A stretch of 64,000 bases of DNA from Rhodalgimonas zhirmunskyi. Its GTDB lineage: Bacteria; Pseudomonadota; Alphaproteobacteria; Rhodobacterales; Rhodobacteraceae. Each line of letters starts with the position of its first letter. Position 1 is the first letter of the stretch. This document shows positions 8,686 through 17,036 of this stretch, piece by piece. The stretch lies in the NCBI GenBank assembly GCA_030848925.1, contig JANFFA010000001.1, forward strand, positions 1,054,001 through 1,118,000, in the 5' to 3' direction. Both the position numbers and the translations under genes were made by a program. The notes beneath the pieces were generated by a model. That model had not been told where the DNA came from and did no database searches. It was given only the letters and a program-made list of their open reading frames with translations.

Positions 8686-8690
8686 TATTG

Positions 8691-8741
8691 AAACGGCGGC
8701 GCCCTCCTCTCCTCCCAGGCGCCGCCGTTTTCCTTTTCCGC
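8691..8741 (+). ncRNA. CcsR/cuckoo-type hairpin 4, doubling as terminator
   Basis: A perfect 13-bp stem, AAACGGCGGCGCC (8691-8703) with GGCGCCGCCGTTT (8718-8730), is followed by TTTCCTTTTCC, so it should end the transcript. The loop has a variant motif, CCTCCTCTCCTCCCA, with CTCCTCCC at 8709-8716. It closes the DUF1127-sRNA unit. Confidence 0.85.
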
Positions 8742-8803
8742 CTTCCGGAAATGCTCCCTTCCCCCCACAGTCCAGACTCGACGCGCCGCCCTTCCGGGCG
8801 CAC

Positions 8804-8848
8804 AAAATTCTTCGCAAGAATTTTGGCCGTTTTCTTTGCAAGAAAACG
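8804..8848. repeat. Two adjacent palindromes with TTCTT-N3-AAGAA cores
   Basis: Arms 8804-8812 and 8816-8824 (AAAATTCTT/AAGAATTTT) enclose CGC. Three bases later arms 8828-8836 and 8840-8848 (CGTTTTCTT/AAGAAAACG) enclose TGC. Both share TTCTT(C/T)GCAAGAA. They lie between the convergent DUF1127-sRNA unit and uvrD. No poly-U tract follows, so a role as paired protein-binding sites is as likely as termination. The rest of 8742-8989 holds only the GCAGACG array. Confidence 0.6.
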
Positions 8849-8926
8849 CGCTCCCCGCTCGAACCATCGTTCGGATGCTTAACCTTTGCCAACAGCATCA
8901 CGCCTCGCGCAGGCGCCCGACGCAAA

Positions 8927-8983
8927 GCAGCCGGGGTGCAGACGCTTTGCAGACGCCCGTTTCAGCCCCGATTCGCCGTTAAC
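8927..8983 (+). repeat. GCAGACG triple 11-bp phased repeat with GTTAAC (copy A)
   Basis: GCAG begins at 8927, 8938 and 8949, exactly 11 bp apart, in the form GCAG(A/C)CG-N4; GTTAAC follows at 8978. Copies with the same spacing occur at 35823, 48828 and (reversed) 60624. This copy lies between convergent genes, immediately past the uvrD stop. Confidence 0.7.
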
Positions 8984-8989
8984 CTTTAG

Positions 8990-11326
8990 TCAGAATGGAA
9001 TATCGTCCGGCCCACAGACGAACCGCGCGACCACCTTCTTGGTGCCCGCCTTCTCGAACGCGATCTCAAGCTTGTCACCCTCGATCCCGACGATCTCGCC
9101 ATAGCCGAACTTCTGGTGGAACACCCGCTCTCCCATCGTGTGGGACGAAGTCGCCTGAAGATCGATCACCTGGTTTTTCGTTTCTTTCGGCTGGCTTACA
9201 GGGCGTTGCTGCGACCGGCTCTGCATCCGCCGCCAACCGGGCGAGTTATAGACATCCGCCTCGGCCACGCGGCTTTCGATGCCCCCACTCGCCGCGCCAT
9301 AGCCCCCACCATAAAGTCCCGGCGGAGTCAGCACCTCGACATGCTCCTCGGGCAACTCGTCGATAAAGCGCGAGGGCAGGTTCGACTGCCATTGCCCAAA
9401 CACCCGCCGGTTGCCCGCAAAGCTGATCGTGCACAGCTCCTCGGCCCGCGTAATCCCCACGTAGGCAAGGCGCCGCTCTTCCTCTAACCCCTTGATTCCA
9501 CTCTCATCCATCGAGCGTTGTGAGGGGAAAAGCCCGTCTTCCCACCCCGGCAAGAACACCGCCGGAAACTCAAGCCCCTTGGCCGCGTGCAGCGTCATGA
9601 TGCTGACTTTCTCACCTTGGTCGGACTTGTCGTTATCCATGATCAGGCTGACGTGTTCGAGGAACCCTTGCAGGTTTTCAAACCCCTCCAGCGCCTTCAC
9701 CAGTTCCTTGAGGTTCTCGAGCCGCCCCGGCGCCTCGGGCGTCTTGTCGTTCTGCCACATCGCGGTGTAGCCGCTCTCGTCCAGCACGATCTCGGCCAGC
9801 TCAATATGGCTCACCTCGGGTGAACCGACCATCCGGCCCCACCGGTCCAGCCCCTCGATCAGGCGCGAAAGTTCCACAGCACCTTTGCCGCCGATCCCCT
9901 TGGATTCCAACAGGATTCTCGATCCATCCACAAGCGAGACCCCGTTCGATCTCGCCGTCATCTGGATCTTCTGAAACGCCTTCTCGCCCAACCCACGGCG
10001 CGGCGCATTGTAAATCCGCTCAAAGGCCAGATCGTCATCCGGGCTCACCACAAGCCGGAAATAGGCCATCGCATCGCGGATCTCCAACCGCTCGTAGAAC
10101 CGCGGTCCACCGATTACAAGGTAGGGCAAACCGATGGTCAGGAAGCGGTCCTCGAAGGCGCGCATCTGGTGGCTGGCCCGTACAAGGATCGCCATTTCAT
10201 TCAATGAAAACGGGCGCATACCGCGCGTGCCCTTTTGCATCGCCTCGATTTCTTCGCCCACCCAACGGGCCTCTTCATCGCCGTCCCAATGCCCGATCAG
10301 GCGCACTTTCTCGCCGTCCTCGGCCTCGGTCCAAAGTTCCTTGCCAAGCCGGCCCTCGTTGCCCCGGATCACCCCCGACGCCGCCTTCAGGATATGCGGG
10401 GTCGAGCGGTAATTCTGCTCCAGCCGGACCACCTTCGCCCCCGGAAAATCCTTTTCAAACCGCAGGATATTGCCCACTTCTGCCCCGCGCCACCCATAGA
10501 TCGACTGGTCATCGTCCCCGACGCAACAGATGTTCTTGTGCCCGCCCGCCAGCAGGCGCAGCCACAGGTATTGGGCCACGTTGGTATCCTGGTATTCGTC
10601 GACGAGGATATATTTGAACCAACGTTGATATTGCTCCAGAACATCCTGATGTTGCTGGAAAATCCACACCACATGCAGCAGCAGATCACCGAAATCCACG
10701 GCGTTCAGTTCCTTCAGCCGCACCTGATATTGCGCATAAAGATCGACCCCGCGCCCATTGTAAGCCCCCGCCTCGCTCGCCGGGATATTGTCGGGCGTCC
10801 ACGCGCGGTTCTTCCAATGGTCGATCACCCCCGCCAGCGCCCGCGCGGGCCAGCGTTTGTCATCAATGTTCGACGCCGCAACCAGTTGTTTCAAAAGGCG
10901 AAGTTGGTCATCCGTGTCGAGGATGGTGAAGTTCGATTTCAGCCCCACCAGTTCGGCATGACGACGCAGCAGCTTGACACAGATCGAATGGAACGTGCCC
11001 ATCCACGGCATCCCCTCGATCGCCTGCCCCAACAGACGGCCCACCCGCTCTTTCATCTCGCGCGCGGCCTTGTTGGTGAAGGTCACCGACAGGATCTCAT
11101 TCGGGCGCGCCCGCCCGGTGTTGAGCAAATGCACGATCCGCGTGGTCAGCGCCTTGGTCTTGCCCGTCCCGGCCCCCGCCAGCATCAACACGGGCCCATC
11201 CAGCGCCTCGACCGCGTCGCGCTGCGCCGGGTTCAATTCATCCAGATAGGGCATCGGCCGCGCGGCCATGGCGCGGGCGGAAAGCGAGGCCGCCTCGAAG
11301 GCGTCTTGATCGTCATAACTGCTCAT
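8990..11326 (-). CDS. uvrD: UvrD/PcrA-family superfamily 1 DNA helicase
   Basis: ATP-dependent 3'-5' DNA helicase II, used in nucleotide excision repair, mismatch repair and clearing of replication obstacles. The 778-aa product has motif Q near the N-terminus (LNPAQRDAVEA), Walker A AGAGTGKTKALTTRI, DEYQDTN, GDDDQSIYGWRGA, LEQNYRS and the C-terminal MTLHAAKGLEFP. The C-terminal tail carries a small beta-rich domain as in PcrA. I take ATG 11326; a TTG three codons upstream is possible but has no better ribosome site. Divergent from the hydroxyacid dehydrogenase gene. Confidence 0.94.
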   Translation of the reverse strand: MSSYDDQDAFEAASLSARAMAARPMPYLDELNPAQRDAVEALDGPVLMLAGAGTGKTKALTTRIVHLLNTGRARPNEILSVTFTNKAAREMKERVGRLLGQAIEGMPWMGTFHSICVKLLRRHAELVGLKSNFTILDTDDQLRLLKQLVAASNIDDKRWPARALAGVIDHWKNRAWTPDNIPASEAGAYNGRGVDLYAQYQVRLKELNAVDFGDLLLHVVWIFQQHQDVLEQYQRWFKYILVDEYQDTNVAQYLWLRLLAGGHKNICCVGDDDQSIYGWRGAEVGNILRFEKDFPGAKVVRLEQNYRSTPHILKAASGVIRGNEGRLGKELWTEAEDGEKVRLIGHWDGDEEARWVGEEIEAMQKGTRGMRPFSLNEMAILVRASHQMRAFEDRFLTIGLPYLVIGGPRFYERLEIRDAMAYFRLVVSPDDDLAFERIYNAPRRGLGEKAFQKIQMTARSNGVSLVDGSRILLESKGIGGKGAVELSRLIEGLDRWGRMVGSPEVSHIELAEIVLDESGYTAMWQNDKTPEAPGRLENLKELVKALEGFENLQGFLEHVSLIMDNDKSDQGEKVSIMTLHAAKGLEFPAVFLPGWEDGLFPSQRSMDESGIKGLEEERRLAYVGITRAEELCTISFAGNRRVFGQWQSNLPSRFIDELPEEHVEVLTPPGLYGGGYGAASGGIESRVAEADVYNSPGWRRMQSRSQQRPVSQPKETKNQVIDLQATSSHTMGERVFHQKFGYGEIVGIEGDKLEIAFEKAGTKKVVARFVCGPDDIPF

Positions 11327-11431
11327 GACGGCCAAGATAGCGGCATTACGTCACGAGTTAAAGAGATGTTCGCGCCTTGTTCCGCGCCTTTTCTGTGGAC
11401 AAATCGCGCGCCTCGCGCCCCAATCACGCCC

Positions 11432-12568
11432 ATGGACCTGATGACGAAATACCCCGCCGTAACCGATCTGCAAAAGCGCGCTCGCGCCCGAATCCCGCAT
11501 TTCGCCTATGAATACCTTGTCAGTGGCACCGGGGCCGAGGCCACGACAAGGCGCAACCGCACCGCCCTCGATCAGGTGCAGTTCATGCCCGCCATCCTGC
11601 GCGGCCCGCAGACCCCCGATCTCAGCGTCCAGCTTTTCGGCGAAACCCTGCCCCTGCCGTTCGGCATCGCGCCCGTGGGCCTGTCGGGGATCATGTGGCC
11701 CGATGCGGAATATATCCTTGCCCAAGCCGCCGCGCGCGAGGGCATCCCCTATTCGCTCTCCACCGTTGCGGCACAAACGCCCGAACATGTCGCCCCCGTG
11801 CTGGGCAAACACAGCTGGTTCCAGCTTTATCCACCTAAAAGCCCTGAGATCCGCCGCGATATGCTCAAACGCGCCCGCGATGCCGGGTTCACCGGCGTCG
11901 CCATCACCGTCGACGTGCCCGTCGCTTCGCGCCGCGAACGGCAGACCCGCTCTGGCCTGACCCATCCGCCGCGCATGACGCCGCGCATCCTGTGGCAGAT
12001 CGCCCGCCGCCCCGCTTGGGCGCTGGCCACGGCCAAGACCGGCGCGCCCCGGATGCGCACGCTTGATAAATACGTCACCGATCAGCCCAACCTGCCGCCG
12101 ACCGAACATATCGGCTATTTGCTCAGGACCTCACCCGACATGGACTACATCCGCGCCATCCGCGCGGATTGGGACGGCCACCTGATGATCAAGGGCGTGA
12201 TGGACCCCGAGGATGCTAAATCCCTTGAAAACGAAGGGGTTGATGCGATTTGGCTCTCCAATCACGCGGGTCGGCAGTTCGATGCCTCCCCCGCCACGAT
12301 CGAGGTTCTGCCCGAGATGCGCCGCGCCACCTCTCTCCCCATTATCTTCGACAGCGGCGTCGAAGGCGGGCTCGACATCCTGCGCGCGCTGGCCTTGGGG
12401 GCGGATTTCGTCATGTTGGGCCGGGCGTGGCAATACGCGGTGGGCGCGCTTGGCCCGGATGGCCCGGCGCATCTGGCCGCGATCCTGCGCAACGACCTTA
12501 TTTCCAACATGGGTCAGCTGGGCGTTGAAAAGTTTGCAGATTTGCAATCCCGGCTCAGGATTTCCTGA
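11432..12568 (+). CDS. FMN-dependent alpha-hydroxy-acid dehydrogenase (LldD-like)
   Basis: A 378-aa member of the L-lactate dehydrogenase/glycolate oxidase family, which oxidises 2-hydroxyacids using FMN. It shows the N-terminal FAYEYLVSGTGAEAT segment, GIAPVGLSGI, SNHAGRQFDASPATI with the catalytic histidine, and the phosphate-binding SGVEGGLDILRAL and ALGADFVMLGRA. LldD usually reads SNHGGRQ; the Gly-to-Ala change next to the catalytic His is notable but occurs in related proteins. The substrate cannot be told from sequence: lactate is likely, mandelate or glycolate possible. An alternative ATG lies at 11441. Confidence 0.85.
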   Translation: MDLMTKYPAVTDLQKRARARIPHFAYEYLVSGTGAEATTRRNRTALDQVQFMPAILRGPQTPDLSVQLFGETLPLPFGIAPVGLSGIMWPDAEYILAQAAAREGIPYSLSTVAAQTPEHVAPVLGKHSWFQLYPPKSPEIRRDMLKRARDAGFTGVAITVDVPVASRRERQTRSGLTHPPRMTPRILWQIARRPAWALATAKTGAPRMRTLDKYVTDQPNLPPTEHIGYLLRTSPDMDYIRAIRADWDGHLMIKGVMDPEDAKSLENEGVDAIWLSNHAGRQFDASPATIEVLPEMRRATSLPIIFDSGVEGGLDILRALALGADFVMLGRAWQYAVGALGPDGPAHLAAILRNDLISNMGQLGVEKFADLQSRLRIS

Positions 12569-12676
12569 TCGGCCTGAAAATTTGCAGAGCAGCCTTGCGC
12601 TGCGACGCAGCGTGGGGCAACTATTCGCCACCCCCGCGACCTCACGCGGCGTGACCCAAGACCGGAGCTTTCCTGC

Positions 12677-15600
12677 ATGGCCGACTTCAAGAAAATCCTC
12701 ATTGCCAACCGCGGCGAAATCGCCATCCGCGTGATGCGCGCCGCAAACGAGATGGGCAAGCGCACCGTCGCCATCTATGCCGAGGAAGACAAACTCTCGC
12801 TCCACCGTTTCAAGGCGGACGAGGCTTACCGCATCGGCGAAGGCATGGGTCCGGTCGCGGCCTATCTCAGCATCGAGGAAATCATCCGCGTGGCCCGCGA
12901 ATGCGGCGCCGATGCGATCCACCCGGGCTATGGCCTGCTGTCGGAAAACCCCGATTTCGTCGACGCCTGCGTTGCCAACGGCATCACCTTCATCGGCCCC
13001 AAGGCCGAAACCATGCGCGCCCTCGGCGACAAGGCCAGCGCCCGCAAGGTCGCCATCGAGGCGGGCGTGCCGGTGATCCCCGCCACCGAAGTGCTGGGCG
13101 ACGACATGAAGACCATCGCCAAAGAGGCCGAGGAGATCGGCTATCCCCTCATGCTCAAGGCAAGCTGGGGTGGCGGCGGTCGCGGCATGCGCCCGATCAA
13201 CGGCCCTGATGAGCTTGAGGAAAAGGTGCTCGAAGGCCGTCGCGAGGCCGAAGCCGCCTTCGGCAATGGCGAGGGCTATCTCGAAAAGATGATCACCCGC
13301 GCCCGCCACGTCGAGGTGCAGATCCTCGGCGACAGTCACGGCAACATCTACCACCTGTGGGAACGTGACTGCTCGGTCCAGCGCCGCAACCAAAAGGTGG
13401 TCGAACGCGCGCCCGCGCCCTACCTTTCGGACATGCAGCGCGCCGAACTCTGTGAATTGGGTCGCAAGATCTGCGCCCATGTGAACTACGAATGCGCCGG
13501 CACCGTCGAATTCCTGATGGATATGGAATCCGGCAACTTCTACTTCATCGAGGTCAACCCCCGCGTTCAGGTCGAACACACCGTGACAGAAGAGGTCACC
13601 GGCATCGACATCGTGCAGGCCCAGATCCTGATCGCCGAGGGCAAGACGCTGGCCGCCGCCACTGGCAAGGCTAGCCAGTATGACATCACGCTGAATGGCC
13701 ACGCCCTGCAATGCCGGGTCACGACCGAGGATCCGCAAAACAACTTCATCCCCGATTACGGCCGCATCACCGCCTATCGCTCGGCCACGGGCATGGGCAT
13801 CCGGCTTGATGGCGGCACGGCTTATGCGGGCGGTGTCATCACCCGCTATTACGACAGCCTTCTGACCAAGATCACCGCATGGGCCCCCACCCCCGAAAAG
13901 GCCATCGCCCGGATGGATCGCGCCTTGCGCGAGTTTCGCATTCGTGGCGTTTCCACCAACATCGCCTTTGTCGAGAACCTGCTCAAGCACCCGACCTTCC
14001 TCAACAACCAATACACCACCCGCTTCATCGACGAGACGCCCGAACTGTTCGAATTCGACAAGCGCCGCGACCGGGGCACCAAGGTCCTGACCTATATCGC
14101 CGACATCTCGGTCAATGGGCATCCCGAAACCCAAGGCCGCGTCGCGCCGCCCGCGGATATGAAAGAGCCCCGCGCGCCCAAGCCCAGACAGGATGAGATT
14201 CCCGCCGGCACCCGCAACCTGCTCGACGAAAAGGGCGCCAAAGGGGTGGCCGACTGGATGAAGGCGCAAGACCGCCTTCTGATGACCGACACCACCATGC
14301 GCGACGGGCATCAATCGCTGCTGGCCACCCGTATGCGCTCGCATGACATGATCAAGGTGGCCCCCGCCTATGCCGCCAACCTGCCACAGCTTTTCAGCGT
14401 CGAATGCTGGGGCGGCGCGACCTTCGATGTCGCTTACCGCTTCTTGCAGGAATGCCCGTGGCAGCGCCTGCGCGATCTGCGCAAGGCGATGCCCAACCTG
14501 CTGACCCAGATGCTTTTGCGCGCCTCCAACGGCGTCGGCTACACCAACTACCCCGACAACGTGGTGCGCGAATTCGTGCGCCAAGCGGCGGAAACCGGCG
14601 TCGACGTGTTCCGCATCTTCGACAGCCTCAACTGGGTCGAAAACATGCGCGTCGCGATGGATGCGGTGGGCGAAACCGGCAAGATCGTCGAAGCGGCGAT
14701 CTGTTACACCGGCGATATCCTCGACCCTGATCGCGCCAAGTATGACCTCAAGTATTACGTCGGCATGGCGAAAGAGCTCGAGGCCGCAGGCGCCCATGTG
14801 CTCGGCCTCAAGGATATGGCGGGCCTGCTGAAACCCGCCGCCGCGCGGGTGCTGTTCAAGGCGCTGAAGGACGAGGTCGATCTGCCGATCCACTTCCACA
14901 CCCATGACACCAGCGGCATCGCCGGGGCCACCATCCTTGCCGCTGCCGAAGCGGGAATTGATGCCGCCGATGCGGCGATGGATGCTTTCTCGGGCGGCAC
15001 CTCGCAGGCCTGCCTCGGCTCGCTCGTCTCGGCGCTCGAACACACGCCGCGCGCCACCGGCCTCGACATCACCGCCATCCGCGAGATCAGCACCTATTGG
15101 GAACACGTCCGCGCCCAATACGTCGCCTTCGAAGCCGGGCTTCAGGCCCCCGCCTCCGAGGTCTACCTGCACGAAATGCCCGGCGGGCAGTTCACCAACC
15201 TCAAGGCACAGGCCCGCTCGCTTGGGCTGGAAGAGCGCTGGCCCGAGGTGGCTCAGGCCTACGCCGACGTTAACCGGATGTTCGGCGATATCGTGAAGGT
15301 CACGCCATCGTCGAAGGTGGTGGGCGACATGGCCCTGATGATGGTCAGCCAGGGCCTCACCCGCGCCGATGTGGAAGACCCGTCCAAGGATGTGGCCTTC
15401 CCCGACTCGGTCATCGACATGCTGCGCGGCAACCTCGGCCAGCCCCCGGGCGGCTTCCCGGCCAAGATCGTGAAAAAGGTGCTGAAGGACGAGAAACCCA
15501 ACACCGAACGCCCCGGCGCCCATCTCGCCCCGATCGACATCGAAGAAAAGCGCGCCGAAGCCAGCGCCAAGCTGGGCGGCATCGAAATCGACAACGAGGA

Positions 15601-16120
15601 TCTGAACGGCTACCTGATGTATCCCAAGGTCTTCACCGATTACATGGAGCGCCACGTCACCTATGGCCCGGTGCGCACCCTGCCCACCCGCACCTTCTTT
15701 TACGGGATGGAACCGGGCGAGGAAATCTCGGCCGAGATCGACCCCGGCAAAACCCTCGAAGTGCGCCTGCAAGCGGTGGGCGAAACCGACGAGAACGGCG
15801 AAGTGAAGGTGTTCTTCGAACTGAACGGCCAGCCGCGCACCGTGCGTGTGCCCAACCGTCTGGTAAAATCCACCACCGTCGCACGCCCCAAGGCGGAACA
15901 GGGCAACCCGGCCCATGTCGGCGCACCGATGCCCGGCGTTGTCGCCACCGTCGCCGTGACCCCGGGCCAGAAGGTCTCGGAAGGGGATCTGCTGCTCACC
16001 ATCGAGGCGATGAAGATGGAAACCGGCATCCACGCCGAATGCAACGCGGTGGTCAAGGCGGTGCATGTTCAGCCCGGCGGCCAGATCGACGCCAAGGACC
16101 TGCTGGTCGAGTTCGAATAA
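12677..16120 (+). CDS. pyc: Pyruvate carboxylase
   Basis: Biotin enzyme making oxaloacetate from pyruvate, bicarbonate and ATP, the main anaplerotic step in many Roseobacters. The 1147-aa single chain has the usual order: biotin carboxylase (about 1-455; ATP-grasp loop GGGGRGM, ENPRVQVEHTVTEE), carboxyltransferase (about 530-800; TTMRDGHQSL, FHTHDTSGI), a tetramerisation region, and a C-terminal biotinyl domain with EAMKMET, the biotinylated lysine being residue 1113. GGAG lies upstream of the ATG. It stands alone between the dehydrogenase and a strong terminator. Confidence 0.97.
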   Translation: MADFKKILIANRGEIAIRVMRAANEMGKRTVAIYAEEDKLSLHRFKADEAYRIGEGMGPVAAYLSIEEIIRVARECGADAIHPGYGLLSENPDFVDACVANGITFIGPKAETMRALGDKASARKVAIEAGVPVIPATEVLGDDMKTIAKEAEEIGYPLMLKASWGGGGRGMRPINGPDELEEKVLEGRREAEAAFGNGEGYLEKMITRARHVEVQILGDSHGNIYHLWERDCSVQRRNQKVVERAPAPYLSDMQRAELCELGRKICAHVNYECAGTVEFLMDMESGNFYFIEVNPRVQVEHTVTEEVTGIDIVQAQILIAEGKTLAAATGKASQYDITLNGHALQCRVTTEDPQNNFIPDYGRITAYRSATGMGIRLDGGTAYAGGVITRYYDSLLTKITAWAPTPEKAIARMDRALREFRIRGVSTNIAFVENLLKHPTFLNNQYTTRFIDETPELFEFDKRRDRGTKVLTYIADISVNGHPETQGRVAPPADMKEPRAPKPRQDEIPAGTRNLLDEKGAKGVADWMKAQDRLLMTDTTMRDGHQSLLATRMRSHDMIKVAPAYAANLPQLFSVECWGGATFDVAYRFLQECPWQRLRDLRKAMPNLLTQMLLRASNGVGYTNYPDNVVREFVRQAAETGVDVFRIFDSLNWVENMRVAMDAVGETGKIVEAAICYTGDILDPDRAKYDLKYYVGMAKELEAAGAHVLGLKDMAGLLKPAAARVLFKALKDEVDLPIHFHTHDTSGIAGATILAAAEAGIDAADAAMDAFSGGTSQACLGSLVSALEHTPRATGLDITAIREISTYWEHVRAQYVAFEAGLQAPASEVYLHEMPGGQFTNLKAQARSLGLEERWPEVAQAYADVNRMFGDIVKVTPSSKVVGDMALMMVSQGLTRADVEDPSKDVAFPDSVIDMLRGNLGQPPGGFPAKIVKKVLKDEKPNTERPGAHLAPIDIEEKRAEASAKLGGIEIDNEDLNGYLMYPKVFTDYMERHVTYGPVRTLPTRTFFYGMEPGEEISAEIDPGKTLEVRLQAVGETDENGEVKVFFELNGQPRTVRVPNRLVKSTTVARPKAEQGNPAHVGAPMPGVVATVAVTPGQKVSEGDLLLTIEAMKMETGIHAECNAVVKAVHVQPGGQIDAKDLLVEFE

Positions 16121-16163
16121 ACCGCTCACGCGCGCGCCCGCCTGCGGCGACGTCACCCTTTGC

Positions 16164-16199
16164 AATGACCCGGCCAGTTGCCTAACTGGCCGGGTCATT
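16164..16199 (+). terminator. Strong hairpin after pyc
   Basis: A perfect 16-bp stem, AATGACCCGGCCAGTT (16164-16179) pairing with 16184-16199, has a 4-nt loop GCCT. It lies 44 bp after the pyc stop. Only a short T-poor tail follows, so it may protect the pyc mRNA 3' end as much as stop transcription. It ends 18 bp before the next start. Confidence 0.75.
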
Positions 16200-16217
16200 C
16201 ATTTCCGGAGAAGCTCC

Positions 16218-16607
16218 ATGCCCCTCGCCGTCACCACCCTCTACGCGGGCCTGCTTGGCCTCTTTTACCTCGGGCTCAGTGCCTGGGTCGTCATGCAGCG
16301 TGGCCGCCGCAAGGTGATGTCGGGCGACAAGGGCGATCCGATCATGGCCAACGCCATGCGCGTGCATGCCAACTTCAACGAATACGTGCCCATGCTGCTG
16401 ATTCTCATGGGGCTGGCCGAGGTGAACGGGCTAGGCGCCACATGGATGCATGTCATTGGCATCACCCTGCTGATCGCCCGTGGCCTGCATGGCTTCGGCA
16501 TGGGTCGCCTGCCGCATTGGCCGCCGGGCCGGGGCGGCGGCGCGGCCTTGAGCTTCGCGCTGCTGCTGGCCCTCTCGATCATCGATCTGGTGCTGGTTCT
16601 GGCCTAA
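16218..16607 (+). CDS. MAPEG-family membrane protein
   Basis: A 129-aa integral membrane protein with four predicted helices and the MAPEG motif in RVHANFNEYVPMLLILMG (residues about 49-66). Eukaryotic members are glutathione transferases or leukotriene synthases; bacterial members of this size may have glutathione-dependent detoxification activity, but the substrate is unknown. CCGGAG lies 8 nt upstream of the ATG. It is downstream of pyc beyond a strong hairpin and followed by tRNA-Gly. Confidence 0.8.
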   Translation: MPLAVTTLYAGLLGLFYLGLSAWVVMQRGRRKVMSGDKGDPIMANAMRVHANFNEYVPMLLILMGLAEVNGLGATWMHVIGITLLIARGLHGFGMGRLPHWPPGRGGGAALSFALLLALSIIDLVLVLA

Positions 16608-16752
16608 GTCAGAGTCGGCCCCAACGGCCCGAACCGCTCATTCCCAATGAAATCTAAGGCCTGCGAGAAAGCGCCAAATAAAATCGCCCAAAGAGGCAAT
16701 TTTCCTCTTGCAGCCCCCGGCCAGATTTCATATCTCCCCGCTACCCAAGGAC

Positions 16753-16827
16753 GCGGGCGTAGCTCAGGGGTAGAGCATAACCTTGCCAAGGTTAGGGTCG
16801 TGAGTTCGAATCTCATCGCCCGCTCCA
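16753..16827 (+). tRNA. trnG: tRNA-Gly (anticodon GCC)
   Basis: Cloverleaf: acceptor GCGGGCG (16753-16759) with CGCCCGC (16817-16823), D arm around GCTCAGGGGTAGAGC, anticodon arm AACCT-TGCCA-AGGTT reading GCC, T arm GTGAG-TTCGAAT-CTCAT, discriminator T and encoded CCA. All arms pair without mismatch. It reads GGC and GGT codons. Confidence 0.97.
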
Positions 16828-16854
16828 ATCTCCCTCTTCATGAGGGAAACGATA

Positions 16855-16884
16855 GGGCCACCTTCGGGTGGCCCTTCGTCGTTT
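16855..16884 (+). terminator. Terminator after tRNA-Gly
   Basis: The stem GGGCCACC (16855-16862) with GGTGGCCC (16867-16874) has a stable TTCG tetraloop and is followed by TTCGTCGTTT. A smaller hairpin, CCCTC-TTCAT-GAGGG, lies between it and the tRNA at 16832-16846. Confidence 0.85.
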
Positions 16885-16980
16885 CAGCAGGTGCTGTTGC
16901 GCTGTTCTGCTGCCTCAAGCCGGATAACTCCGCCCCCCCTTGCCCTCACCACACTCCATCCCGCCTCTCCACCCCCTCCC

Positions 16981-17012
16981 AAAGCAAAAGGGCCGGGTAA
17001 AACCCCGGCCCT
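16981..17012 (-). terminator. Terminator of the ectoine operon
   Basis: On the minus strand AGGGCCGGG (17012-17004) pairs with CCCGGCCCT (16997-16989) across a 6-nt loop, and TTTGCTTT follows. It lies 24 bp past the ask stop. Confidence 0.85.
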
Positions 17013-17036
17013 CTCATCTCGTTATCTCTCAATGGA

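Noticed and set aside
12131-16198. 1355-codon open frame on the minus strand opposite pyc
   Set aside because: It mirrors pyc codon structure, has no recognisable domain and low-complexity composition; long antisense frames are common in GC-rich genes.
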